From contig NZ_FMVQ01000007.1 in the NCBI RefSeq assembly GCF_900102495.1, forward strand, positions 100,989 to 164,988: 64,000 bases of DNA, read 5' to 3'. The position numbers and the translations under genes were made by a program. The notes beneath the pieces were generated by a model. The model was not told the DNA's origin. It saw nothing but the letters and a program-made list of their open reading frames with translations, and did no database searches. Positions 29,877 to 47,508 of this stretch are shown here, piece by piece. Within the stretch, counting starts at the first letter, position 1. Every line of letters starts with the position of its first letter. The DNA comes from Nitrosospira sp. Nl5. GTDB lineage: Bacteria > Pseudomonadota > Gammaproteobacteria > Burkholderiales > Nitrosomonadaceae.

Positions 29877-30257
29877 ATGGCGATAGCCAAAGCAGAAATT
29901 TTAGAATCGATTGCGAATATGACGGTGCTTGAGCTTTCACAGCTGATTAAGGAAATGGAGGAAAAGTTTGGTGTTTCCGCCGCCGCTGTGGCTGTCGCGA
30001 GCGCTGCTCCCGCAGGCGGTGCCGCTGCTGCGGCTGTGGAGGAGCAAACGGAATTTTCCGTGATCCTGACCACGGTCGGTGAAAGCAAGGTTAACGTGAT
30101 CAAAGTTGTGCGCGCGGTTACCGGCCTGGGCTTGAAAGAAGCAAAGGATCTGGTGGACGGTGCACCCAAAGCAGTCAAGGAAGGTATCCCTAAAGCCGAC
30201 GCTGAAGCCATCCAGAAGCAGCTTGCCGAAGCCGGTGCGACCTGCGAAATTAAATAG
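29877..30257 (+). CDS. rplL: 50S ribosomal protein L7/L12
   Basis: This 126-residue stalk protein has the N-terminal dimerisation helix, an Ala/Gly/Pro hinge ([14 protein letters not shown]) and a C-terminal factor-binding domain ([28 protein letters not shown]). GGAGAGAA precedes the ATG. The hinge is alanine-rich, as expected. Confidence 0.97.
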   Translation: MAIAKAEILESIANMTVLELSQLIKEMEEKFGVSAAAVAVASAAPAGGAAAAAVEEQTEFSVILTTVGESKVNVIKVVRAVTGLGLKEAKDLVDGAPKAVKEGIPKADAEAIQKQLAEAGATCEIK

Positions 30258-30273
30258 CGGTAAGGTGACGAGA

Positions 30274-30315
30274 CCAGCTGACGGTTGAAGAGACGCCGTC
30301 AGATTCTGGTTTTTT
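30274..30315 (+). terminator. Attenuator-like hairpin between rplL and rpoB
   Basis: TGACGG and CCGTCA pair, with outer CCAG/CTGG able to extend the stem, followed by TTTTTT. The position matches the partial terminator between rplL and rpoB in E. coli, which lowers rpoB output relative to ribosomal protein genes. Confidence 0.65.
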
Positions 30316-30426
30316 CAGCGCAGGATTCACGCATTTTTGTGCCCGGGACATTTAGCGCGATAGCTTAACAACAGGTACTTTGCTCCCATTTTCTGTCCAC
30401 CCGTCTTCTGACCTTCCGGAGATTCC

Positions 30427-33400
30427 ATGAGCTATTCGTTTACCGAGAAAAAACGTATCCGTAAAAGTTTCGCCAAGCGCGCCAGTGTCTTGCCGATTCC
30501 GTTTCTTCTCGCTACCCAGATCGAATCGTACGCAGCTTTCCTGCAAGCTCAAGTTGAGCCTGATCGTCGCCCCAATCACGGGTTGCAGGCGGCGTTTATC
30601 TCGATTTTTCCGATCGAAAGCCACTCCAGAAATGCGCGGCTCGATTTCGTCAATTATGTGCTGGGTGCTCCTCCGTTTGATGTCAAGGAATGCCAGCAGC
30701 GTGGTCTTACCTATGCTTCTCCGCTTCGTGCCAAAGTGCGGCTGACGATCATGGATAAGGAGGCTTCCAAACCCACGGTGAGAGAAGTGAAGGAGCAGGA
30801 AGTCTATATGGGAGAGATTCCGCTCATGACTAACACGGGGTCGTTCGTCATTAATGGCACCGAACGCGTGATTGTGTCTCAACTACATCGTTCACCGGGT
30901 GTATTCTTTGAGCATGATCGGGGCAAAACGCATTCATCCGGCAAACTGCTTTTTTCCGCGCGTATCATCCCCTATCGCGGTTCCTGGCTCGATTTCGAGT
31001 TCGATCCCAAGGATTATCTCTATTTCCGCGTTGATCGCCGCCGTAAAATGCCGATTACCGCATTGCTGAAAGCGATAGGTTATACGCCAGAGCAAATTCT
31101 TACGGATTTCTTTTCTTTTGATACGTTTCATCTGTCCAAAAAAGGCATCTTGTTCGAACTGATACCGGAACGTTTGCGGGGCGATATGGCGCGCTTTGAT
31201 ATTGCTGCCAAAAGCGGCAAGATCATCGTCCAGAAAGACAAACGTATCACCGTCAAGCACGTCCGTGAAATGCAGCAAGCCGGCATAGATAAGCTTGCGG
31301 TGCCGGAAGACTTTCTGCTTGGGCGGGTACTGGGTCATAACGTGGTGGATAAGGAAACGGGGGAAGTGGTGGCCCTCGCCAACGATGAGATCACGGAAGT
31401 TTTGCTCGCCAAACTGCACGAGGCCAATATAGAAGAGATTCACACTATCTATACAAATGATCTTGATCAAGGCGCATACATATCACAAACCTTGAGGATA
31501 GACGAGACTGCCGATCAGATGGCCGCACAGGTCGCCATCTACCGGATGATGCGTCCCGGCGAACCTCCTACCGAGGAAGCCGTAAAAGCGCTGTTCCACG
31601 GATTGTTCTATGCGCCTGAACGCTATGATCTTTCTGTAGTGGGACGGATGAAATTCAATCGCCGCGTGGGCAGGACAGAATTGAGCGGTTCCACCACGTT
31701 GTCGAATGAGGACATCATTGCAGTCATCAAGATTTTGGTTGAACTGCGCAATGGCCGCGGTGAGATCGACGATATCGATCATCTCGGTAACCGTCGCGTG
31801 CGCTCTGTCGGTGAGCTTGCAGAAAACCAGTTCCGTTCCGGACTGGTGCGGGTCGAACGGGCGGTGAAAGAACGTCTCAGCCAGGCTGAATCAGATAATT
31901 TGATGCCGCATGACCTGATCAATGCGAAGCCGGTATCGGCGGCGGTGCGCGAATTCTTCGGCTCCAGCCAGTTGTCGCAATTTATGGACCAGACGAATCC
32001 GCTTTCCGAGATTACTCACAAACGCCGCGTCTCGGCGCTGGGACCGGGCGGACTGACGCGCGAGCGTGCGGGGTTCGAGGTGCGCGACGTGCATCCTACC
32101 CATTATGGCCGTGTATGTCCGATTGAAACACCGGAAGGCCCTAATATTGGTTTGATTAATTCCCTCGCTCTATACGCTCGCACGAACGAGTATGGCTTCA
32201 TGGAAACGCCATACCGCAAGGTGAAGAACGGCAGCGTCACCGATGAAATTGACTATCTGTCGGCGATAGAGGAAGGCCAGTATGTTATTGCCCAGGCAAA
32301 TGCGGAGCTTGATCGCCAGGGCAAATTCACCAACGACATCGTTTCCTGCCGCCATAAGAATGAGTTTACCTTGGCGACACCGGATCGTATCGAGTATATG
32401 GATGTGGCACCGGCGCAGATCGTGTCGGTCGCTGCTTCACTGATTCCATTTCTGGAACATGATGACGCTAACCGCGCATTGATGGGGTCCAACATGCAAC
32501 GCCAGGCAGTGCCTTGCCTCCGTGCGGAGAAGTCACTGGTTGGCACCGGCATCGAACGTGTGGTGGCAGTGGATTCCGGAACCGCAGTACAGGCGGTACG
32601 CGGTGGAGTAGTGGATTATGTGGATGCCAGCCGTATCGTGGTGCGGGTGCATGATACCGAAACACGTGCCGGCGAAGTGGGCGTGGACATCTACAATCTG
32701 ATTAAATATACCCGTTCCAACCAGAACACCAACATCAATCAGCGTCCACTAGTGAAGGTGGGAGACGTGATTGCGCGGGGCGATGTGGTGGCGGATGGCG
32801 CCTCCACCGACCAGGGTGAACTGGCGCTGGGGCAGAACATGCTGGTAGCATTCATGCCATGGAATGGTTTCAACTTCGAGGATTCGATTCTCATTTCGGA
32901 ACGCATTGTTGCCGAGGACCGTTTCACCTCGATTCATATCGAGGAGCTATCGGTGGTGAGCCGGGATACCAAATTGGGAACGGAGGAAATTACCGGCGAT
33001 ATTTCCAATCTGTCCGAAATGCAGCTCGGACGGCTGGATGCCTCAGGTATTGTTCACATCGGCGCCGAAGTGGAAGCCGGCGATGTGCTAGTTGGAAAGG
33101 TTACCCCTAAGGGCGAAACCCAGTTGACGCCTGAAGAAAAGCTCCTGCGCGCTATTTTTGGCGAAAAGGCTTCCGATGTAAAGGATACGTCACTGCGTGT
33201 ACCATCGGGTATTTCAGGTACGGTCATCGATGTGCAGGTATTCACGCGTGAAGGAATCGAGCGCGATAAGCGCGCGCAGCAGATCATTGACGATGAACTG
33301 AAACGCTACAAGAAGGATCTGGCTGACCAGATGCGAATTGTGGAAGCCGATGCATTCGAGCGTATAGAGCGTTTGCTTAAGGGCAAGGCGGCAACCGGGG

Positions 33401-34500
33401 GTCCAAAAAAACTCGCCAAAGGTGCAAGCATCACCAAGGAATATCTGGACAGCATCGATCCGCACCACTGGTTCGATATCCGGCTTTCGGACGAAGAGAC
33501 GAGTCTGCAACTTGAGCAGATCGAGGAAGGTCTTGCACAGAAACGCAAGGCGTTCGACGCCGCATTTGAAGAGAAGAAAAAGAAGCTTACACAGGGCGAC
33601 GAGCTGCCACCGGGCGTGCAGAAAATGGTCAAGGTTTACGTGGCCGTGAAACGGCGCCTGCAGCCCGGAGACAAGATGGCGGGACGTCATGGCAACAAAG
33701 GTGTGATTTCCAAGATCGTGCCGGTGGAAGACATGCCTTACATGGCCGATGGGACACCAGTCGATGTCGTGCTGAATCCCTTGGGTGTTCCGTCGCGCAT
33801 GAACGTGGGCCAGATTCTGGAAACCCACCTGGGGTGGGCAGCGAAAGGTTTGGGCAGAAAGATCGGCGATATGCTGCGTGCTGAAAGCAAGACCGCGGAG
33901 ATCCGTAAATTTCTTGACAAGATTTACAACACCAGCGGCAAACGGGAAGATATTGCTTCGCTCACCGATGTGGAAATCCTGGATCTGGCGGAGAATCTCA
34001 AGGATGGCGTGCCTTTCGCGACCCCGGTATTTGACGGGGCTACCGAACACGAAATCAAGGATATGCTGGCCCTTGCCGGTCTGCCGCGGTCCGGCCAGGT
34101 GACGTTATACGATGGAAGAACCGGGGAGGCTTTCGACCGCCCTGTGACAGTGGGTTATATGCATGTGCTGAAGCTGCATCACCTGGTGGACGATAAAATG
34201 CATGCGCGCTCCACCGGTCCTTACAGTCTGGTAACCCAGCAGCCGCTGGGTGGCAAGGCCCAGTTTGGGGGTCAGCGCTTTGGCGAAATGGAAGTATGGG
34301 CGCTGGAAGCATACGGTGCTGCTTATACCCTGCAGGAAATGCTGACGGTCAAGTCCGACGATGTGAACGGGCGTACCAAGGTGTACGAGAGTATCGTCAA
34401 GGGTGACCACAAGATCGATGCCGGCATGCCGGAATCATTCAATGTGCTGGTGAAAGAAATCCGTTCGCTGGCGATGGATATCGATTTGGATCGGCATTAG
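30427..34500 (+). CDS. rpoB: RNA polymerase beta subunit
   Basis: This 1357-residue subunit forms part of the catalytic core. The rifampicin region at about 512-540 ([20 protein letters not shown] then [10 protein letters not shown]) is the wild-type sequence. The late [14 protein letters not shown] motif and the C-terminal [19 protein letters not shown] that contacts beta-prime are present. Length is close to the E. coli protein (1342). It starts 169 bases after rplL, behind an attenuator-like hairpin. Confidence 0.98.
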   Translation: MSYSFTEKKRIRKSFAKRASVLPIPFLLATQIESYAAFLQAQVEPDRRPNHGLQAAFISIFPIESHSRNARLDFVNYVLGAPPFDVKECQQRGLTYASPLRAKVRLTIMDKEASKPTVREVKEQEVYMGEIPLMTNTGSFVINGTERVIVSQLHRSPGVFFEHDRGKTHSSGKLLFSARIIPYRGSWLDFEFDPKDYLYFRVDRRRKMPITALLKAIGYTPEQILTDFFSFDTFHLSKKGILFELIPERLRGDMARFDIAAKSGKIIVQKDKRITVKHVREMQQAGIDKLAVPEDFLLGRVLGHNVVDKETGEVVALANDEITEVLLAKLHEANIEEIHTIYTNDLDQGAYISQTLRIDETADQMAAQVAIYRMMRPGEPPTEEAVKALFHGLFYAPERYDLSVVGRMKFNRRVGRTELSGSTTLSNEDIIAVIKILVELRNGRGEIDDIDHLGNRRVRSVGELAENQFRSGLVRVERAVKERLSQAESDNLMPHDLINAKPVSAAVREFFGSSQLSQFMDQTNPLSEITHKRRVSALGPGGLTRERAGFEVRDVHPTHYGRVCPIETPEGPNIGLINSLALYARTNEYGFMETPYRKVKNGSVTDEIDYLSAIEEGQYVIAQANAELDRQGKFTNDIVSCRHKNEFTLATPDRIEYMDVAPAQIVSVAASLIPFLEHDDANRALMGSNMQRQAVPCLRAEKSLVGTGIERVVAVDSGTAVQAVRGGVVDYVDASRIVVRVHDTETRAGEVGVDIYNLIKYTRSNQNTNINQRPLVKVGDVIARGDVVADGASTDQGELALGQNMLVAFMPWNGFNFEDSILISERIVAEDRFTSIHIEELSVVSRDTKLGTEEITGDISNLSEMQLGRLDASGIVHIGAEVEAGDVLVGKVTPKGETQLTPEEKLLRAIFGEKASDVKDTSLRVPSGISGTVIDVQVFTREGIERDKRAQQIIDDELKRYKKDLADQMRIVEADAFERIERLLKGKAATGGPKKLAKGASITKEYLDSIDPHHWFDIRLSDEETSLQLEQIEEGLAQKRKAFDAAFEEKKKKLTQGDELPPGVQKMVKVYVAVKRRLQPGDKMAGRHGNKGVISKIVPVEDMPYMADGTPVDVVLNPLGVPSRMNVGQILETHLGWAAKGLGRKIGDMLRAESKTAEIRKFLDKIYNTSGKREDIASLTDVEILDLAENLKDGVPFATPVFDGATEHEIKDMLALAGLPRSGQVTLYDGRTGEAFDRPVTVGYMHVLKLHHLVDDKMHARSTGPYSLVTQQPLGGKAQFGGQRFGEMEVWALEAYGAAYTLQEMLTVKSDDVNGRTKVYESIVKGDHKIDAGMPESFNVLVKEIRSLAMDIDLDRH

Positions 34501-34605
34501 CAGTTCTGTTGCAGCGGTAAGGGCGGAGGGCCAAATACCTTTTCGTTTTCCGTGCTTTTTGCGGGATATTTTTTGTATCGGATCCCTGATCAACAGGAGT
34601 GACAA

Positions 34606-38835
<4,230 letters not shown>

Positions 38836-39159
38836 GATCCAGCGGAGATGAGGTCAGCCACTGCTATGCGGAATATGTATTTCTCATTGGGGGGCGAACG
38901 CAGGGGTTCAAAGTATTGGGAGCAAGATAAGTCCGCACGCATATTGAGGAAGGATAGTAATGTCACACTACCGGATCAAGGATAACTCACAATCCCTGAG
39001 GGGATCAAATAAAGCGATCAAATGAGGCAGGCCAACTTGATCGCGTCGTTGATAGCGAGGGGAACAGCATCAGTTAGGATCCGGCGCGGATCGGAGACCG
39101 GGATCACTGTCCTGTTCAATGCGGGATTTAGGTTAAAGCAGGGATCGAAGGTCTGAATT
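38836..39159. other. Gap between rpoC and the aminotransferase
   Basis: In these 324 bases no gene, clear terminator or strong promoter was found. The region is rich in GATC and short direct repeats such as GGATC, without an obvious pattern. Confidence 0.4.
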
Positions 39160-40572
39160 ATGCCACTTGACATCAACGCCATACTTGCCGAGACCCGTGG
39201 CAGGAACTTCGAACTTTTCGAAGACCATGTGAATCCGGTCTTCGTCAAAGTATTGCGTACCCTCGGATTCAACCGTTCGTGGGTGCGCGGCGAGGGTCCC
39301 TATCTTTGGGACGAGGCTGGCACGCGCTATCTGGATTTTCTTACCAACTGGGGCGTCTTCAATTTTGGTCGCCGCCATCCCGCCATTCGCGGGGCATTAC
39401 AGCAAGTACTGGACTCCGATTTCCCGGGATGGGTCGGCTTCGACGCTCCTCCACTTGCCGCCGCTCTGGCGCGTGAACTCGTAAAACGCATGCCGCCGGG
39501 TCTGGATACTGTTTACTTCAGCAATTCGGGAACCGAAGCCATCGAAGCAGCAATCAAGTTTGCGCGTGCATATACCGGCCGGCCTTGCACTGCGCACCTT
39601 GCGAAAGCGTTTCACGGCTTGACCATGGGTGCTCTTTCTCTGAATGGGGAAGCAAGTTTTCGCAGGGGTTTTGAACCGATGCTGCCAGGCAGTTCAGAGG
39701 TGAAGCTCGGTGACCTCTCCGGTCTTGAAGCACGTCTTGCTCGGGGCGATGTGGCTGCCTTCGTCGTTGAGCCAATTCAAGGAAAGGGCGTTAATATTGC
39801 CAGTAACGAGTATCTCCTTGGTGCCCAGGATCTATGCCGGAAATACGGCACACTGATGATCTGCGATGAAGTGCAATCCGGCATGGGACGTTCAGGACGC
39901 TTCCTGGCGAGCCAGTGGATCGAGAATTTGCGGCCCGATATTATTTGTCTGTCTAAAGCACTTTCGGGCGGCTATATTCCGGTCGGTGCAACGATTACTC
40001 GCCGGGCGGTTTACGACAGCGTTTACGATACCATGCATCGGGCCATCGTTCATGCCTCCACATTCGGTATGGGTAATATGGCGATGGCGGCAGGATTGGC
40101 TTCGCTCAGTGTTCTGGACGACGAGAATCTCGCCGAGCGTGCCAACGAGCTCGGCGCACGCTTCCGCAACGGTATCGAGGCAATGGTGCCACGCTTTGAA
40201 TTCCTGAAGGGCGTACGTCAGCGGGGCCTGATGATTGCTATCGAGTTTGGTCAGCCGGAGTCGATTTCGCTACGGGCAGCCTGGAGCATGGTCAACAAGA
40301 TGGACGAAAATCTTTTTGCCCAGGCGATAGTTCTCCCGCTCCTGGATGATCATCATATCCTCACCCAGGTGGCCGGTCACGCTATGCCTATCGTCAAAAT
40401 CCTGCCGCCCTTGAATATCAGCGACGCCGATGTGGACTGGTTTCTGGAAGCGCTTGAGGATGTGATGGTGAAGCTGCACAAATTTCCCGGGCCGGCTTGG
40501 GAAGTATTGAAGAAGCTGGGGAGCCATGCACTTACCGCGAAGCGGCGCGAGGGCCGCGCGGCCACCATCTAG
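39160..40572 (+). CDS. Class-III PLP-dependent aminotransferase inserted between rpoC and rpsL
   Basis: This 470-residue enzyme of the acetylornithine/ornithine aminotransferase superfamily has PLP-phosphate contacts in NSGTEAIEAAIKFAR, the pyridoxal aspartate in ICDEVQSGMGRSG, and the Schiff-base lysine 266 in CLSKALSGGYIPVG. The N terminus (NPVFVKVLRTLGFNRSWVRGEG) and the unusually long C-terminal tail set it apart from ArgD. It may be related to the hopanoid-associated aminotransferase HpnO, but this is from memory and unproven. It is out of place in a ribosomal operon; a promoter downstream lets rpsL be expressed separately. Confidence 0.88.
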   Translation: MPLDINAILAETRGRNFELFEDHVNPVFVKVLRTLGFNRSWVRGEGPYLWDEAGTRYLDFLTNWGVFNFGRRHPAIRGALQQVLDSDFPGWVGFDAPPLAAALARELVKRMPPGLDTVYFSNSGTEAIEAAIKFARAYTGRPCTAHLAKAFHGLTMGALSLNGEASFRRGFEPMLPGSSEVKLGDLSGLEARLARGDVAAFVVEPIQGKGVNIASNEYLLGAQDLCRKYGTLMICDEVQSGMGRSGRFLASQWIENLRPDIICLSKALSGGYIPVGATITRRAVYDSVYDTMHRAIVHASTFGMGNMAMAAGLASLSVLDDENLAERANELGARFRNGIEAMVPRFEFLKGVRQRGLMIAIEFGQPESISLRAAWSMVNKMDENLFAQAIVLPLLDDHHILTQVAGHAMPIVKILPPLNISDADVDWFLEALEDVMVKLHKFPGPAWEVLKKLGSHALTAKRREGRAATI

Positions 40573-40688
40573 CAGCTGCGCTTTCGCCGGCATACGTGGC
40601 GCCATGAAACCAACCGGACAAAATAAAAGGAGCGGTAAAACTCGTGTCCGTGCCGTCTTGGAACCTCCATACATAAAGGGAGTGTAAC

Positions 40689-40717
40689 TTGACATAGTAG
40701 GATAAACCCCATAGAAT
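40689..40717 (+). promoter_or_regulatory. Strong sigma-70 promoter candidate for the str operon
   Basis: A perfect TTGACA at 40689-40694 and TAGAAT (five of six) at 40712-40717 are separated by exactly 17 bases. It lies about 110 bases before the rpsL start and would drive rpsL-rpsG-fusA-tuf and possibly genes beyond. Confidence 0.75.
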
Positions 40718-40785
40718 TCGCAGTCTTTTTAGCCGCCCCTGGACAGAAGTAACCGGTCGGTGGAATCCCCAGAACTCACATGGCA

Positions 40786-40817
40786 ACGGGACGGTTATAT
40801 TGCCATCCCGTTTTTTT
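40786..40817 (+). terminator. Terminator-like hairpin directly before the rpsL ribosome binding site
   Basis: ACGGGACGG and CCATCCCGT pair (one G-U) around a short loop, followed by seven T. The rpsL ribosome binding site (AGGA at 40818-40821) follows at once. No promoter fits between the T run and the gene, so transcripts of rpsL must pass this hairpin: it looks like an attenuator rather than a plain operon end. Confidence 0.7.
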
Positions 40818-40827
40818 AGGAAATAAA

Positions 40828-41205
40828 ATGCCGACAATTAGTCAGTTAGTGCGTAAACCTCGTGCAGCGAGACGCGTGAAGAGCAAGGTGCCGGCATTGG
40901 GCAATAGCCCCCAGAAACGAGGGGTTTGTACCCGGGTCTATACCACTACGCCAAAAAAGCCAAACTCCGCTTTGCGCAAGGTCGCCCGGGTTCGACTGAC
41001 CAATGGTTTTGAAGTATCCAGCTACATTGGCGGGGAAGGGCATAATCTGCAGGAACACTCCGTAGTGCTGATTCGTGGAGGCCGTGTTAAAGATTTACCG
41101 GGGGTTCGCTACCATACAGTTCGCGGTAGCCTAGATACCGCCGGAGTAAAAGATCGCAAGCAGAGCCGTTCCAAGTACGGCGCAAAAAAGCCGAAAGCAG
41201 CTTAA
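40828..41205 (+). CDS. rpsL: 30S ribosomal protein S12
   Basis: This 125-residue protein of the decoding centre begins [20 protein letters not shown]. The streptomycin-determining lysines are wild type: the Lys42/43 region [13 protein letters not shown] and [13 protein letters not shown]. An in-frame ATG at 40780 lies inside the hairpin region and has no ribosome binding site, so it is not used as the start. Confidence 0.98.
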   Translation: MPTISQLVRKPRAARRVKSKVPALGNSPQKRGVCTRVYTTTPKKPNSALRKVARVRLTNGFEVSSYIGGEGHNLQEHSVVLIRGGRVKDLPGVRYHTVRGSLDTAGVKDRKQSRSKYGAKKPKAA

Positions 41206-41290
41206 GAGCAGTTTGAGCGCTTTAGTGCCGAATAAATCAGACGAGCATTGATCCACCTAATGCTGGATCATTAAACACCGAGGTTAGAGA

Positions 41291-41761
41291 ATGCCGAGAC
41301 GGAGAGAAGTTCCAAAACGCGAAATTTTACCGGATCCCAAGTATCATAATACGGAGGTGGCGAAATTCGTCAACGTATTGATGACACGGGGTAAAAAATC
41401 CGTAGCAGAGAGGATAATTTACGGCGCCATGGATCAGATTCAAAAGAAAACCGGAAAGGACCCGGTGGAAGTATTTACGCAGGCTCTATCAAATGTTCGA
41501 CCGATGGTGGAAGTAAAAAGCCGCCGTGTCGGGGGGGCCAACTATCAGGTCCCGGTGGAGGTGCGATCGATTCGACGAAATGCCCTGGCGATGCGCTGGC
41601 TACGCGATGCCGCACGTAAACGCGCCGAAAAATCCATGGGTGCGCGTCTTGCCGGTGAATTGGCGGAAGCAGCGGAAGGCCGCGGCGGGGCGGTCAAGAA
41701 GCGCGAGGAAATTCATCGTATGGCAGACGCCAACAAGGCGTTTGCACATTACCGGTTCTAA
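41291..41761 (+). CDS. rpsG: 30S ribosomal protein S7
   Basis: This 156-residue protein binds the 16S 3' domain and nucleates its assembly. It has the [18 protein letters not shown] start and the [13 protein letters not shown] loop. Length is the short bacterial form (E. coli K-12 has a 22-residue tail). It lies 85 bases after rpsL. Confidence 0.97.
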   Translation: MPRRREVPKREILPDPKYHNTEVAKFVNVLMTRGKKSVAERIIYGAMDQIQKKTGKDPVEVFTQALSNVRPMVEVKSRRVGGANYQVPVEVRSIRRNALAMRWLRDAARKRAEKSMGARLAGELAEAAEGRGGAVKKREEIHRMADANKAFAHYRF

Positions 41762-41909
41762 TGCAACTAATCGTTAGTGCTGGATAGCGGTAAAGATAAT
41801 TTACCTGGATTCATGACCATACCGCTATCGGTTGAAGACTGCCTCTTCTTACTCATCGGTGCTTCTTTTTTTGGGCGTCCTGGTGATTCAAATTTAAGGT
41901 TTACATACT

Positions 41910-44000
<2,091 letters not shown>

Positions 44001-44009
44001 CCATCAAGT

Positions 44010-45228
44010 AAAGGGCAGATCATGGCGAAGAGCAAATTTGAGCGGACGAAACCGCACGTGAATGTTGGGACGATAGGTCACGTGGATCATGGCAAGACCA
44101 CATTAACGGCGGCGGTGACGATGGTACTGGCGAAGAAATTTGGTGGTGAAGCGAAGAGCTACGCCCAGATTGACTCGGCGCCGGAAGAAAAAGCACGGGG
44201 CATCACCATCAACACCTCCCACGTTGAATACGAAACCAAGGCCCGCCACTACGCCCACGTTGACTGTCCGGGCCATGCCGACTACGTCAAGAACATGATC
44301 ACCGGTGCGGCGCAAATGGACGGCGCCATCCTGGTAGTATCGGCTGCCGACGGCCCGATGCCGCAGACGCGCGAACACATTCTGCTGGCGCGCCAGGTAG
44401 GGGTGCCCTACATCATCGTCTACATGAACAAAGCCGACATGGTGGACGACGCCGAACTGCTGGAACTGGTAGAAATGGAAGTGCGCGAACTGCTGGCCAA
44501 ATACAACTTTCCAGGTGACGACACCCCGATCATCATTGGTTCTGCCCTGAAAGCGCTGGAAGGCGACCAGAGCGACATTGGCGAGCCCTCCATCTTCAAA
44601 CTGGCGGATGCCCTGGACAGCTACATCCCGGAACCGGTACGCGCCATTGACGGCGCCTTCCTGATGCCGGTGGAAGACGTCTTCTCCATTTCTGGACGCG
44701 GCACCGTCGTGACCGGCCGGATTGAGCGCGGTATTGTCAAAGTAGGCGAAGAAATCGAAATTGTCGGCTTGAAGCCCACCCTCAAGACCGTGTGCACCGG
44801 CGTGGAAATGTTCAGGAAACTGCTGGATCAGGGCCAGGCGGGCGACAACGTCGGCGTCCTGCTGCGCGGTACCAAGCGTGAAGAAGTCGAGCGTGGCCAA
44901 GTATTGTCCAAGCCCGGCTCCATCACCCCGCATACCAAGTTTAGTGCCGAGATCTACGTACTGAGCAAAGAAGAAGGGGGTCGCCACACACCCTTTTTCC
45001 AGGGTTACCGTCCCCAATTCTACTTTCGCACCACCGACGTCACGGGCGCGATTGAACTGCCGGCAGGGACGGAAATGGTCATGCCGGGCGACAACGTCTC
45101 GGTGACGGTGAACCTGATTGCACCGATTGCCATGGAAGAAGGTCTGCGCTTTGCCATTCGTGAGGGCGGAAGAACTGTTGGTGCCGGTGTGGTGGCAAAA
45201 ATTATTGAGTAATAACAGGATCAAGGAT
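44010..45228 (+). repeat. Exact tuf repeat, copy 2
   Basis: This is the second copy of the 1219-base repeat at 25260-26478. Both copies are in the same direction and 18750 bases apart, so recombination between them would delete or duplicate secE-nusG-rpoBC and other essential genes. Exact identity points to ongoing gene conversion. Confidence 0.9.
44022..45212 (+). CDS. tuf: Elongation factor Tu (copy 2)
   Basis: The 396-residue product is identical to the copy at 25272; the nucleotide sequence also appears the same throughout. This copy sits in the str operon after fusA, the position of tufA in enterics. Start at ATG with the same GGGCAG ribosome binding site, which is itself part of the repeat. 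Confidence 0.98.
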   Translation: MAKSKFERTKPHVNVGTIGHVDHGKTTLTAAVTMVLAKKFGGEAKSYAQIDSAPEEKARGITINTSHVEYETKARHYAHVDCPGHADYVKNMITGAAQMDGAILVVSAADGPMPQTREHILLARQVGVPYIIVYMNKADMVDDAELLELVEMEVRELLAKYNFPGDDTPIIIGSALKALEGDQSDIGEPSIFKLADALDSYIPEPVRAIDGAFLMPVEDVFSISGRGTVVTGRIERGIVKVGEEIEIVGLKPTLKTVCTGVEMFRKLLDQGQAGDNVGVLLRGTKREEVERGQVLSKPGSITPHTKFSAEIYVLSKEEGGRHTPFFQGYRPQFYFRTTDVTGAIELPAGTEMVMPGDNVSVTVNLIAPIAMEEGLRFAIREGGRTVGAGVVAKIIE

Positions 45229-45409
45229 GGGATTTAAGATTAAGTGCCAGTAGTCTGTCAGGCTTGAAGAATCGACGCAAAAAAGTGACTGGGTGAGGAA
45301 TGTTGATCAGCCAGATGCTTTTGCGATTTCCTTTAGATGCCTCTAAGTCCGACAGGTCGTTAGCATTGATCGCCAATTCAGAATCCAGTCCTCAACCTGA
45401 GGTTTGACT

Positions 45410-45718
45410 ATGCAAAGCCAGAAAATTCGTATTCGCCTGAAAGCGTTTGATTACCGGTTGATAGATAAATCGGCGATGGAAATCGTTGAAACCGCCAAAC
45501 GCACCGGTGCCGTGGTGAAGGGTCCTGTACCACTGCCGACGCGCATCGAGCGCTTCGATATATTGCGCTCTCCACATGTTAATAAGACTTCGCGCGATCA
45601 ATTCGAGATTCGAACTCATCTACGGCTGATGGATATCATGGATCCCACCGACAAGACGGTGGATGCCTTGATGAAACTTGATTTGCCCGCAGGGGTGGAT
45701 GTAGAAATAAAGTTGTGA
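45410..45718 (+). CDS. rpsJ: 30S ribosomal protein S10
   Basis: This 102-residue protein starts at the ATG at 45410 behind GAGG; a TTG two codons upstream is not preferred. [19 protein letters not shown] matches the E. coli start. Besides its ribosomal role, S10 (NusE) joins NusB in antitermination. It is the first gene of the S10 operon, 197 bases after tuf. Confidence 0.97.
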   Translation: MQSQKIRIRLKAFDYRLIDKSAMEIVETAKRTGAVVKGPVPLPTRIERFDILRSPHVNKTSRDQFEIRTHLRLMDIMDPTDKTVDALMKLDLPAGVDVEIKL

Positions 45719-45833
45719 GTTTTGACTGCCGGGTTTCGTTAACTGTTTTTCAACGGATAACAGCTCCTGGTTCAAGATGTAGATAAACTGCCGGTCAATT
45801 GCAATCGGCACCTTTTGAGAAAAGGTAATTAAA

Positions 45834-46556
45834 ATGAGCTTAGGACTTGTCGGCCGCAAGGTTGGCATGACTCGCATTTTTACCGACGATGGCGATAGCC
45901 AGCCGGTTACAGTGCTTGACGTGTCTAATAACCGTGTCACACAAATCAAAACCCTCGATACCGACGGCTATTCCGCTGTGCAGGTGACCTTTGGGAAGCG
46001 TCGGGCCAGTCGCGTTAACAAACCTTCAGCCGGACATTTTGCCAAGGCTGCGGTGGAAGCGGGTCATTTGCTCAAGGAATTCCGCGTAACGCAGGAAGCA
46101 CTCGCCAGCCTTAAGCCTGGCGCGGTCATAGGGGTGGACATTTTCCAGGCCGGACAGAGGGTGGATGTCACCGGCACCTCCATTGGCAAAGGTTATGCGG
46201 GGGTGATCAAACGCCATGGTTTCTCCTCGAACCGCGCCAGCCACGGCAATTCAAGATCACACAATGTTCCGGGCTCCATCGGCATGGCACAGGATCCCGG
46301 CCGCGTATTTCCTGGCAAGCGCATGTCCGGGCATTTGGGAAGTGTGCAGCGCACCACTCAGAACCTGGAAGTGCTGCGGGTTGATGCCGAACGTGGCTTG
46401 CTGCTCATCAGGGGCGCGATTCCCGGATCGAGAGGTGGCGATGTTATCGTGCATCCGAGCGTGAAAATCGCCAGAATCAGCGCAAAGCCAGCCCCCAAGA
46501 GCGACGCTAAAGCGGGTGCGAAAAGTGGCACGAAGTCCGGTAAGAAGGGTGCATAA
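45834..46556 (+). CDS. rplC: 50S ribosomal protein L3, with basic C-terminal extension
   Basis: This 240-residue protein begins [20 protein letters not shown] and includes the W-loop region [20 protein letters not shown] near the peptidyl transferase centre. The last 25 or so residues are a Lys/Ala/Ser/Gly tail ([19 protein letters not shown]) beyond the E. coli end (209 residues). The stop overlaps the rplD ATG by one base. Confidence 0.96.
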   Translation: MSLGLVGRKVGMTRIFTDDGDSQPVTVLDVSNNRVTQIKTLDTDGYSAVQVTFGKRRASRVNKPSAGHFAKAAVEAGHLLKEFRVTQEALASLKPGAVIGVDIFQAGQRVDVTGTSIGKGYAGVIKRHGFSSNRASHGNSRSHNVPGSIGMAQDPGRVFPGKRMSGHLGSVQRTTQNLEVLRVDAERGLLLIRGAIPGSRGGDVIVHPSVKIARISAKPAPKSDAKAGAKSGTKSGKKGA

Positions 46557-47176
46557 TGGAACTTAAGCTCATCAATGATAATGGTCAGTCAGCTGCAACG
46601 GTTTCCGTTTCTGATGCTTTGTTTGGCCGCGATTACAACGAATCTTTAGTCCATCAAGTGGTGACCGCGTATCTGGCCAATGGCCGTAGCGCCAATCGCG
46701 CCCAAAAAGGACGCTCGGATGTTGCCAAATCCACGCGTAAGCCCTGGCGTCAGAAAGGGACAGGCCGCGCGCGTTCCGGTATGGCTTCCAGTCCATTATG
46801 GCGTGGCGGCGGAAAAATTTTCCCTAATAGCCCCGAGGAGAATTTCAGCCACAAGGTCAACCGCAAAATGTATCGTGCCGGCATCGGCGCCATCCTGTCT
46901 CAGTTGGTACGTGAGAACCGTTTATCAGTGGTGGAAAATTTCGTCGTGGATACGCCAAAAACCGGGACGTTGGCTCGGAAATTGAAAGATATGGGATTGG
47001 ATGAAGTCATGATTATCACCGACAGCGTGGATGAGAACCTTTATCTTTCATCTCGCAACCTGCCACACGTGATGGTAGTGGAGGCTGGCCATGCTGATCC
47101 CGTCAGTCTGATGCGCTTTGCCACGGTACTGATGACGCGTGGGGCGCTGACAAAAATCGAGGAGTTACTTGCATGA
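46556..47176 (+). CDS. rplD: 50S ribosomal protein L4
   Basis: This 206-residue protein has the conserved loop [14 protein letters not shown] that reaches into the exit tunnel. In E. coli L4 represses the S10 operon by attenuation and translation; a similar role is possible here. Overlaps rplC by one base and rplW by four. Confidence 0.96.
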   Translation: MELKLINDNGQSAATVSVSDALFGRDYNESLVHQVVTAYLANGRSANRAQKGRSDVAKSTRKPWRQKGTGRARSGMASSPLWRGGGKIFPNSPEENFSHKVNRKMYRAGIGAILSQLVRENRLSVVENFVVDTPKTGTLARKLKDMGLDEVMIITDSVDENLYLSSRNLPHVMVVEAGHADPVSLMRFATVLMTRGALTKIEELLA

Positions 47177-47508
47177 GTGCGCAGACATTTAGCCAGGAGC
47201 GCCTGATGCAGGTAATACTGGCGCCCCAGGTTTCCGAAAAGGCGACTTATATCGTTGAGAAATACAACCAGGTCATCTTTCGGGTGGTGCAGGATGCTAC
47301 CAAGGCTGAAATCAAAGCCGCTGTCGAGTTGATGTGGAAGGCGCAAAATATTGAGGTGGAAGGCGTGCAAGTGGCCAACGTCAAGGGAAAGGAAAAACGC
47401 TTTGGTCGCTTCATGGGCCGCCGCAGCAACTGGAAGAAAGCTTATGTCAGCATCAAGACCGGGCAGGAAATCAATTTTTCTGAAATTGGGCAAGGGGAGG
47501 TCAAATAA
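47173..47508 (+). CDS. rplW: 50S ribosomal protein L23
   Basis: This 111-residue protein lies at the tunnel exit, where signal recognition particle and trigger factor dock. [20 protein letters not shown] and the [17 protein letters not shown] loop are typical. The first 11 residues ([11 protein letters not shown]) extend past the E. coli start. ATGA overlap with rplD. Confidence 0.95.
   Translation: MSAQTFSQERLMQVILAPQVSEKATYIVEKYNQVIFRVVQDATKAEIKAAVELMWKAQNIEVEGVQVANVKGKEKRFGRFMGRRSNWKKAYVSIKTGQEINFSEIGQGEVK

Noticed and set aside
30934..34410. Long antisense frames within rpoB
   Set aside because: All are explained by the rpoB codon pattern; no starts or protein motifs of their own.
40780..40827. 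In-frame ATG 16 codons upstream of rpsL
   Set aside because: It lies within the terminator-like hairpin, lacks a ribosome binding site and would give S12 a non-family extension.
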